NCBI GenBank assembly: GCA_009760885.1
Contig: CM019710.1
Location: 1,590,633 to 1,654,632 of the forward strand
DNA length: 64,000 bases
Direction of reading: 5' to 3'
Origin: Achatina immaculata
Taxonomy: Eukaryota > Mollusca > Gastropoda > Stylommatophora > Achatinidae
A program made the translations under genes and the position numbers. Positions 56,576 to 64,000 of this stretch are shown piece by piece; the first letter of the stretch is position 1; every line of letters begins with the position of its first letter. The notes under the pieces were generated by a model that saw nothing but the letters and a program-made list of their open reading frames with translations, was not told where the DNA came from and searched no databases.

Positions 56576-56949
56576 GTATCATATCCTTTTCACAGCTCTG
56601 TACCAAAAGAAAACAACATCTGTGTAACAAAACTCAGACTCTTATAATCAAGAAATTACTTCAACTAAGGTGTGACATTTTCCCTGTCCACTGTCTTAAA
56701 TTGTTTTTGGAGACTAGAGTGGTTGCAAGTTTAACACGTTTTGGTGAAAAATAAAAAATCTCTTTTACCATTATCTGTGCCATAGCTCTGAAAATCAGTA
56801 ATGTATTTCTGGCTGTATTTCTCTCTTATGACTAGTGAAAGAAAGAAAAATAAGTGCTTTTTTACAAAAAGCCAGTGTTGAGAGAAACCCATGTTCTTTT
56901 TTTTTTTAATACTACTGGTGTTACAATAATTACATGAAGTGTTTTCAAA

Positions 56950-57660
56950 ATGTCTAAGAGAAAGTGTCTTTTTCAGGAAAACTATTCACAAGAATGATCT
57001 TTTATAAAACGAGGGAGAAATGACCATGAAGCAGAATGCAAAATATGTGTTACGTTGCCTCTGCACATGCGGAAGAGCGAATATACGTAAAACACCACCT
57101 AGCAAGTGAAAAGCATAAATCAGACATGTATTCTGCAAACATTTCTAAAAGGCTGGACAGTTGTTTTGTGGCAAAATCTTCTGAACAGGAAAAATCAGTA
57201 CAAATGCAGAACTAACAACATGCTACCAAATAATTATACATCATATGTTGTTCAGTTCAATGAAGTGAAAAACCATGTTGAGATGTAAAATTTTTAATGA
57301 TTAAAAAAAAAATTGTGGCACTGGGGAGAACTAAAGCAACAGCAATAGTAACATCCATTTGAGCTCCTGACACTACCAAACAATTATGTGATAATTTAGC
57401 AAATGCGCACTATTTTGACATTGCAACCGATACTAGTAACCATGACGCTGAGAAAATTTTCCCATTGATTGCTCTGTACTTTAGTCCTAAAAATGGTATG
57501 ACCATAAAATGACCTAGTTCCTTAAAATGTGAAGTTGGTTCTGAAATAATCAATTACTGTTTTAATGCATTAGAAGAAAACAATATTGATAAATGCAAAT
57601 GCACTGCATTCTGTGATGACACTGATAATACAAATTTTGGTACTATTCTTTATTAGTAAT
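56950..57660 (+). pseudogene. hAT transposase N-terminal part, decayed
   Basis: Begins ATG at 56950 (MSKRKCLFQENYSQE, then a stop), continuing SFIKRGRNDHEAECKIC and LASEKHKSDMYSA, a BED-type zinc finger with C-x2-C and H-x3/4-H. The hAT core start follows: TKATAIVTSI, FDIATDTSNHDAEKIFPL, YFSPKNG and CTAFCDDTDNTNFG. SVDTSN- and FCADN-like motifs are characteristic of hAT proteins of the ZBED/SCAND3 type. Stops and a frame break after LRKSEYT make it dead, and the C-terminal dimerisation domain is absent. It lies inside the hAT ends at 55231 and 57743, with which it agrees. Confidence 0.82.
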
Positions 57661-57751
57661 TAATGATGATATTTGAATAGCTTTTCTTTTTTCAGTCTGA
57701 GAAAAATGTCCGTGTTGTTCGCTTACAGAATCTGGCAACCCTACCTTTGCA

Positions 57752-58033
57752 AGAAAAAAAACACTGAATTATTTAAAAATTTTACATTTTCTAAAATTTG
57801 TCACTGACTTTCTGCCAAATGATAAATCATGTAGTGAGTAAAATAATGATGTTAATTAATTTTAAACTATTATTTACTCTTAGAATGTTTTTCCTATGTT
57901 TGATGACCTTGGAATATCATACACTGAACAATTTATTACTGGATCAGCAAAATATTTTAAGATGGTATCAATAATTCTGGCCTAAGACTCCAAGTAATCT
58001 CTTAGAAACATACTTTCTTCAGATAAATGTAAG
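57752..58033. other. No feature recognised
   Basis: AT-rich flank of the hAT element. Confidence 0.5.
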
Positions 58034-58440
58034 TTGGACATCTACTTTCACTCAAAAGTTGGAGAGCTACATTCACTCTAAGTCAGACTGCTACATTCAC
58101 TCTAAGTTGGACAGCTGCTTTCACTCTAAAGCTGGAAACCACTTTCACTCTAAAGTTGGGCAGTAATTTTCACTCTTTTTGAACAGCTGCCTTCACTTTA
58201 AGTTGAACATCTACTTTCACTCGAAAGCTGGACAACTACTTTCACTCTAAAGCTGGACAACTACTTTCACTCTAAAGCTGGACAACTACTTTCACTCTAA
58301 AGCTGGACAACTACTTTCACTCTAAAGCTGGACAACTACTTTCACTCTATAAAGTTGGACAGCTATGTTCACTCTAAAGTTAGATGGCTGCTTCTATGTT
58401 CACTCTAAAGTTAGATGGCTGCTTTCACTCTAAAGTTGGA
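58034..58440. repeat. 24-bp minisatellite
   Basis: About sixteen copies of TTCACTCTAAAGCTGGACAA plus CTAC. The centre (58220-58345) is uniform and the edges are diverged. Confidence 0.94.
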
Positions 58441-58744
58441 CATTTGCAGGTGATCAAGACACCAACTCTCTTTCTTGCAGTGCCCCCCTGTGCCAAAGCA
58501 GCAGCCTGATAGACAAAGCTGGGATCAGTGTGGGTAGAGTCGGGGGAGGCTTTGCTCAGAAATCGGACATTGTTGCCAGCTGGAGGGCATTATCCAATTC
58601 TGTTGTGTATATCTCTAGATGTAATTAATGGCATGATAGGTTTCTTTCATAATCATCATTACAGCCATCATCATTATCATTTGGAAGAAGACAGCAAGCA
58701 CAACTTGTCAATTTTCAGAACAATATACATGGCTTCATGCATGA

Positions 58745-59165
58745 TTCTTCAGTTTCTAAATCTTGCTGTTTTTGTGTGGATTACAAGTTATATTGAACAG
58801 TTTCTAAATCTTATCATTTTTGTGTAGATTATAATTGCTATATAATAGTTTCTAAATCTTGCAATTTTTATATAGATTACAAATTGTCTAGAACAGTTTC
58901 TGAATCTTGCCCTTTTTGTATAGATTACAGGTTCTACAGAACATGTTCTAAATCTTGCCATTTGTATGTAGATTACAAGTTCCATACAACATATTCTACG
59001 TCTTGGCATTTTTGTGTGAATTATAAGTTCTGCAGAGCAGTTTCTGAATCTTCTCATTTTTATTTGCCTGTAAGTTCTGTAGAATCTTATTACCTTTATG
59101 TGAGCTAAAAATGCCATAGAATAGTTTCTAAATCTTGTTATCTCAGTCTGAACTACAAGTTCTAT
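58745..59165. repeat. Diverged ~48-60-bp repeat
   Basis: Eight or so imperfect copies around CAGTTTCTAAATCTTGCC, TTTTTGTGTAGATTACAAG. A frame of about 130 codons on the minus strand is repeat translation. Confidence 0.88.
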
Positions 59166-59184
59166 AATAAAAGGTAATGCTCGC

Positions 59185-59378
59185 ACATGGGGGATATGAT
59201 GTTAGTGCCCTTGATCTGTCAGCACATGGGGGATATGTTAGTGCCCTTGATCTGTCAGTACATGGGGGATATGATGTTAGTGCCCTTGATCTGTCAGCAC
59301 ATGGGGGATATGATGTTAGTGCCCTTGATCTGTCAGCACATGGGGGATATGTTAGTGCCCTTGATCTGTCAGCACACT
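59185..59378. repeat. 36/39-bp minisatellite
   Basis: Five copies of CACATGGGGGATATGATGTT and AGTGCCCTTGATCTGTCAG, with or without a 3-bp GAT. Confidence 0.94.
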
Positions 59379-59464
59379 AGATAATTTGTTATTAGCATCA
59401 TGCCTGGTTGCCTTCCTTTCCCCAGCTCCAGAATAAGCTAGCTACCCATTTCCACAGCTGATAT

Positions 59465-59630
59465 ACTAGGGCACCTTCAGCTTGATAGACTAGGCCACTT
59501 TCAGCTTGATAGACTAGGGCACTTTCAGCTTGATAGACTAGGGCACCTTCAGCTTTATAGACTAGGGCACTTTCAGCTTGACAGACTAGGGCACTTTCAG
59601 CTTGACAGACTAGGGTACTTTCAGCTTGGA
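59465..59630. repeat. 24-bp minisatellite
   Basis: About seven copies of TAGACTAGGGCACTTTCAGC plus TTGA. A tRNA-like scrap follows at 59640-59700 (CCGCCAGCTTTCACTTTGAG). Confidence 0.92.
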
Positions 59631-59829
59631 TTCAAACCGCCAGCTTTCACTTTGAGCGATTAGTGCATTAACTGCTTTGCTAGTCAGGTGCCCCTAGGTT
59701 CTGAAGATCATGTCATTTTGACATGGACTACAACCGATATAGAATAGTTTATTGCCACTTTTATGTTTTCAATAGGATCCTGATTTTATGTGAAATATAA
59801 GTAATAAAGAACACTTTACAATATCTTGC

Positions 59830-60125
59830 CACTTTTATGAGAAGTAAAAGTTTAGTAGAATCTTGATTTTATGCAAAATACAAGTTTCTGATACAGTAAT
59901 ATCAATTCTAAAGCCACATTTATGAGAAGTAAGAGTTGAGTAGAATCTTGATTTTATGATACAGTAATATCAATTCTAAAGCCACATTTATGAGAAGTAA
60001 AAGTTTAGTAGAATCTTGATTTTATGATACAGTAATATCAATTCTAAAGCCACATTTATGAGAAGTAAAAGTTGAGTAGAATCTTGATTTTATGATACAG
60101 TAATATCAATTCTAAAGCCACATTT
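59830..60125. repeat. ~68-bp minisatellite
   Basis: Four copies of a unit with TCTAAAGCCACATTTATGAG, AAGTAAAAGTTGAGTAGAAT and GATACAGTAATATCAA. Confidence 0.92.
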
Positions 60126-60630
60126 CACAGACGAAGACGTGTCAAAACAGGGACACAGATTAGTAAATATTTAAAATGATGACAAAAAAATTACCCATGA
60201 TGCAAATTTTGTAGTAAGAATCCCAGTGTGACAACACAAGCGCAACTGTTTCTGGAGACAAGGAGCAAGAAGTACCAGCAGACATTTTCTGAGTACTAGA
60301 TGTCTGCAGCTCAGCAGCCATATGTACCTTAATATAACTTGAGACGTTTGCTGACCAGAAAAATATTTGTATAGGACCATTAATACATGGAGTATGTGAA
60401 CTGTCTAGGGTTAATGGATGAAGTGGGATGGGGTTTTGGTTTATCTTCTGATAACAACTGAGATCAGTACTGTCAATTTTAGAATCTCCAACTTGGATTA
60501 ACAAATATCTAAAAATATTCATATCCTAGACCTACAAGACTCTACAAAACAAAACTCACCGACAATTTCATGGAAATCTGGCACACCAGAACGCGAGTAA
60601 TAAATGCGCCATTGCTTTACTTTGATGTTA
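60126..60630. other. No feature recognised
   Basis: Non-repetitive. A minus-strand frame of 120 codons (60160-60522) has no domain I can name and no clear splice borders. Confidence 0.45.
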
Positions 60631-60635
60631 TAAAT

Positions 60636-60920
60636 GTTTAAAATAGCAGGAACTAGCCTATATGAATGTTTAAAATAGCAGGAACTAGCCTATATGAATG
60701 TTTAAAATAGCAGGAACTAGCCTATATGAATGTTTAAAATAGCAGGAACTAGCCTATATGAATGTTTAAAATAGCAGGAACTAGCCTATATGAATGTTTA
60801 AAATAGCAGGAACTAGCCTATATGAATGTTTAAAATAGCAGGAACTAGCCTATATGAATGTTTAAAATAGCAGGAACTAGCCTATACAAAAGTTTAAAAT
60901 AACAGGAACTAGCCTATAAT
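60636..60920. repeat. 32-bp minisatellite
   Basis: Nine copies of AATGTTTAAAATAGCAGGAA plus CTAGCCTATATG, nearly identical. Confidence 0.95.
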
Positions 60921-60950
60921 TTTTGTAACATCCCGTTGATATTTTATTTT

Positions 60951-61155
60951 GGCGGCCTGGGTGGCTGAGTAGTTAGGCGCTCGGTTTACTAATCCGGTGG
61001 TATCTGGTTCAGTCCCAGCAGTGGGGATTTTTTTCTGGTACAAGACCGAAAAAGGCCCCGGGTCGACCCAGCCTCTAAAAATGGGTACCAAAGAAATCTG
61101 GAAAGGTAAAGGGGCCAGGCGTGATACTGACCACATCAAACTTTCATGTGCCGAA
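60951..61155 (+). mobile_element. SINE-1 family copy, plus strand
   Basis: tRNA-like head with an A-box-like TGGCTGAGTAGTTAGGCGC and B-box-like GGTTCAGTCCC, then the body GGGTCGACCCAGCCTC, ATGGGTACCAAAGAAATCTG and the tail ACATCAAACTTTCATGTGCC. Its tail meets the tail of the next copy. Confidence 0.83.
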
Positions 61156-61424
61156 AAGTAAAGTAAAGATAGTCCCATAGCAAATGCCGTAGGGGGTGAA
61201 GCGTTAGAGACCTCATTATGCTGGGTCATCAGCGTATGAGATAGGGTGGCCAGTTCCTTTCCTCGCTGCCTTTACTTCCCAGATTTTCTCTGGTACCCAT
61301 TTTACGAGGCTGGGTCGACCTCGGGGCCGTATTGGTCGGAAAAAAAGTCCCGCTCAGCTGGGGATTCGAACCCTCGACCATTTGGTTGCTAGACGAGTGC
61401 TCTAACCACTACGCTAGCCGGCCC
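61156..61424 (-). mobile_element. SINE-1 family copy, minus strand
   Basis: Read from 61424: GGCTAGCGTAGTGGTTAGAG (A box) and GGTTCGAATCCCC (B box), then GAGGTCGACCCAGCCTC, AATGGGTACCAGAGAAAATC. The head differs from the neighbour's but the body is the same. It is not a functional tRNA gene: there is no proper acceptor stem pairing or anticodon arm. Confidence 0.82.
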
Positions 61425-61574
61425 CGTGTGCCGAAGCTCATGGAAAATACGGGGCCTTAGTGGCATGGAGACAGGAACTTCACCTTACCTGGTGATATTT
61501 TATTTTTAGAACAGTAATCGCAGTTACCATAACTAGTACTAATAGTACTACACTACAGTCAACAGTTTTGAACT

Positions 61575-61890
61575 GAATAAAACATAAACATGACCTAAAT
61601 CACGACATTAACATGATCTAAATCGCGACATTAACATGACCTAAATATCGACATTAACATGACCTAAATCACGACATTAACATGATCTAAGTTACACCAT
61701 TAACGTCGTCAGAGTCCCGTCATTAACAATGATCTAAGTTACATCTTTAACATCGTCTAAGTCACAACATTAACATGACTTAAGTCACAACATGTGCATG
61801 ACCTAAAAATCACATTAGCATGACCCGAAGTCACAACATTACCATGACCTAAAAGTTACAACATGAACATAACCTAAAAGTCACAACATG
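61575..61890. repeat. 22-24-bp minisatellite
   Basis: About thirteen diverged copies of ACATTAACATGACCTAAATC plus AC(G). Confidence 0.92.
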
Positions 61891-62126
61891 AACATTTTAG
61901 AATTGAAAGCTGAATGCTCTTATGAAAACAAAATGTCTGACTACGAAACAAACAGTCACTTCTGTTGAGAATACTCACTGGGACCACAACTTTTTCTAAG
62001 AGCACATTTAGCTTATCAGGCAAAGTGGAAACGTTATCAAACACAATAAAGTACTCCACAGATGAGACACGATGAAATGGCGAGGGCAAATACGAGAATG
62101 CCCAAGAGTTGAAATTTGACATAAGG

Positions 62127-62130
<4 letters not shown>

Positions 62131-62170
<40 letters not shown>
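62131..62170. repeat. (CT)n microsatellite
   Basis: Pure CT, about 40 bp. Confidence 0.95.
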
Positions 62171-62172
<2 letters not shown>

Positions 62173-62745
62173 TAAATTTGAAAGTTAATATCTCTTACTA
62201 GCACGTCCCTGTCAAATACGCTTTGCTGCAACTCGCAGAAGCAATTCACTAATTGCCCAGCGCTGTTCAAATATTAAACGCCCTCTTTATGCTATAGCCA
62301 AGGCCAGTCAAATGGCAACGCTGTTCTAACGAATTTCATTAAACATGTTTTTGTCTTTCCATCGTTGTGTCAAGAACTGATCAAAGCAACAGTAATATTA
62401 AATTAGATGTGAAGATAATACTTCATGCCATCAATTTCCTGAAAGTGTTGAACATGACAGTTATTCAAATTATTTTTCAAAAGTTGGGACAGTGAGGCTG
62501 TTCATTTCTCATTAAATATGTTATAGCTCATACAGCTCAGCTTTGTGTGAAAGTCTCCAGAGTTGCAATGCTCCATGTCACGGGGACAGTCTCGATAGTA
62601 ACAAAATATTGTGGAGACAGAGATGATTTTTTTTAATGAAAAAGCACAATGAAGACATTTTTGTTTCATTTTTAAATGTTTAGTTTTGTCAGTGATAGTT
62701 GTCTGTAAATATTTACAGAATTTAGATATCTTACAAGAACGTTCT
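62171..62745. other. No feature recognised
   Basis: Non-repetitive DNA with no coding signature. Confidence 0.45.
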
Positions 62746-62749
62746 GTTT

Positions 62750-63030
62750 TTACAGTTTGTGAGTTTAGATTAATGTTTTATTTTGTTTCCATGCTGTGTA
62801 AGTTTAGATAACGTTTTTATTTTATTTTTCCACGCTGTGCCGTGAGTTAAGATGATATTTTATTTTATTTTTCCGGGCTCTGTGAGTTAAGATGACGCTT
62901 TACTGTATGTTTCTATGCCCCGTCAGTTGAAATGATGTTCTACTTTATTTGTCCGCGTCCCATGAGTTTAGATAATGTTCTAATTTATCTTTCCACGCTC
63001 CGTGAGTTTACTTGATGCTGTTATTTATGT
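62750..63030. repeat. Diverged ~55-bp repeat
   Basis: Five or so copies of GAGTTTAGATAATGTTTTAT followed by TTTATTTTTCCACGCT. Confidence 0.8.
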
Positions 63031-63044
63031 TTGCACATTCGATA

Positions 63045-63250
63045 CTTTGTTATTTTATCCTTCCTCTTATACCGTGAAGTGTCGATGGGAGATGCAGCTG
63101 GCACTTTTGGGCCGTATGAGCGGCCTTTGTTCACGCCGTAATTCACGAGTATTTCTATAACACTATCTATCCATCTTTTTCGGGGTCTTTCTCTTGATGT
63201 GTGTCCTGTAGTTCTTTGGTTGAAGGCCCTCGCGGCTGGCTGTATATATG
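63045..63250 (-). pseudogene. LINE 3' scrap
   Basis: Minus-strand text RTTGHTSRERPRKRWIDSVI, then GRSYGPKVPAAS and IDTSRY; the RPRKRW-D motif is the usual LINE C-terminal signature. Family not assigned. Confidence 0.65.
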
Positions 63251-63916
63251 TGTCATTCACGTTAAGAGGCCAAAGCACTTAATTCTGTTCCTTAAGTATT
63301 GTAGGCATGGTGTAGTTCCTACCAATTGTATACTTTACTTCGGTGAACTACAATTTTTCTACTGACTTTAAAGAAAGTGGAGACTTCTTTTCAACACCCC
63401 TTACCGACAGCTCCTTAAAAACTTCTATAAATCAACTGATTTAATTTTCATATTTTATATTCATTCTTTCTATTACGAGAAGATTATGCAGGAAATGAAT
63501 AGTAACTAATGAGACAGTTCGGAAAAGCGATCCGTCTCAAATTATTTTACGAAATTAGAAAAGTACGGCGCGGGCCGCACGCTTCATGAGAAAATCTCAC
63601 TTTTCAATGATAAAATATTGTTCTATGAAATTTATACAAGGAAGTGAACAGTACAGGTCGAGAGGACCCTCGCTAACTTTAGCCCAGAAGCCAGGACGGC
63701 GGTTAATCTATCACTGATTCACTTCCTTTCACTAATTTAGCACTTGAAAATTAAACCTCACTTTGATAACAGATATCTTGTGATATAAGAGGACTAGCTA
63801 GTGACAGAAAATATCTTTACTTGACAAATTAAAAGTAATATAAACGCCTCTCTGCTACTCTTTCGGTAGCAAAGTACAGTAAAATACAAGCACACATCAC
63901 TAAGACATTGACAAAC
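63251..63916. other. Possible intron of the edge gene; nothing recognised
   Basis: AT-rich, non-repetitive. If the exon at 63917-64000 is real, this would be its first intron. Confidence 0.4.
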
Positions 63917-64000
63917 CTGGCATGTGAGCGCTGCCACCCAAAAACCTGTAGAACAAGGCCACGTAGTACTCGTCAAATTCATCGTCGATGTACGGCATTG
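63917..64000 (-). CDS. Possible first coding exon of an unrecognised gene (edge)
   Basis: On the minus strand an ATG at 63998 opens MPYIDDEFDEYYVALFYRFL, then GGSAHMP, with a donor-like CCAG/GTTTGT after 63917 (phase 1). The text is acidic and aromatic, unlike the repeats around it, and local base composition is less AT-rich. Reading through the donor gives only a short tail before a stop. I do not recognise the protein. The exon may continue past the window edge upstream. Confidence 0.35.

Larger units (their letters stand above)
55231..57743 (+). mobile_element. hAT DNA transposon relic
   Basis: Left end CAGGGTTGCCAGA (55231), right end TCTGGCAACCCTA (57731-57743), an inverted repeat of the kind common in hAT elements. 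Flanks TCTTTGGA (55223-55230) and CCTTTGCA (57744-57751) agree at six of eight bases, fitting an eroded 8-bp hAT target duplication. It contains a transposase pseudogene and later insertions of SINE-2 and LINE-C. Confidence 0.82.

Noticed and set aside
58481..58537. Mini-exon CPPVPKQQPDRQSWDQCG as the end of CRD2
   Set aside because: Exon 6 at 54081 gives the correct six-residue spacing between CRD cysteines and a better W-P-x-x-L-x-C match; kept only as a possible alternative last exon.
60160..60522. 120-codon minus-strand frame
   Set aside because: No family signature, no clear exon borders, and partly repeat-flanked; not supportable as a gene.
61340..61424. A functional tRNA gene on the minus strand
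   Set aside because: A- and B-box motifs are present, but acceptor and anticodon stems do not pair well and a SINE body follows directly.

Overview
The window looks like animal nuclear DNA, most likely from a lophotrochozoan such as a mollusc; that taxon is an inference from the repeat types, not a measurement. The reasons are spliced coding exons with GT-AG borders and long introns, several families of non-LTR retrotransposon (LINE) with eroded reading frames, tRNA-headed SINEs, a mariner and a hAT DNA transposon, and a very heavy load of minisatellites. There are no operons or prokaryotic signals. Almost all long open frames here are LINE fragments or translated tandem repeats. LINE family letters A-H are labels I coined for sequence groups seen inside this window.

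The one host gene I can assemble lies on the + strand between about 27.2 and 54.2 kb. Six small exons (27231-27401, 29935-30023, 39312-39533, 49434-49589, 53014-53163, 54081-54227) splice in frame into a predicted 292-residue secreted protein: a signal peptide followed by two Frizzled-type cysteine-rich domains (CRDs). Both CRDs are split by a phase-0 intron at the same place. No transmembrane segment follows, so it resembles a soluble Wnt/lipid-binding CRD protein rather than a Frizzled receptor. The end of exon 5 together with its splice donor has been amplified into a 45-bp tandem array of about ten copies, nine of which carry GTAAGT or GTGAGT donors. A possible second gene begins on the - strand at the right edge (63917-64000).

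Layout. 1-1.5 kb: a 35-bp minisatellite split by a LINE-A copy. 1.6-2.3 kb: more tandem repeats. 2.4-10.8 kb: a higher-order satellite in which a 21/26-bp array, a unique spacer of about 240 bp, a 31-bp array and a short linker recur four times. 10.5-13.8 kb: a recent 1.64-kb tandem duplication carrying a LINE-F endonuclease fragment. 13.7-15.7 kb: nested LINE-G and LINE-F remains. 15.7-22.5 kb: mostly unannotatable AT-rich DNA plus a non-coding repeat (R1). 22.5-29.7 kb: LINE-C, LINE-B, a foldback element and a SINE, nested with visible target-site duplications. 30.4-38.1 kb: a large nest of LINE-A and LINE-B. 38.8-49.3 kb: LINE-C, D, H and E with internal minisatellites and a second foldback element. 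51.3-52.6 kb: a complete but frameshifted mariner. 55.2-57.7 kb: a hAT relic. 58-63 kb: minisatellites, an inverted SINE pair and a LINE scrap.

The gene and the repeats are interleaved: introns 2 and 3 of the CRD gene are each over 9 kb and consist largely of nested LINEs and tandem repeats. The insertions can be ordered in time from their nesting, for example SINE, then LINE-C, then LINE-B at 27.9-29.7 kb.
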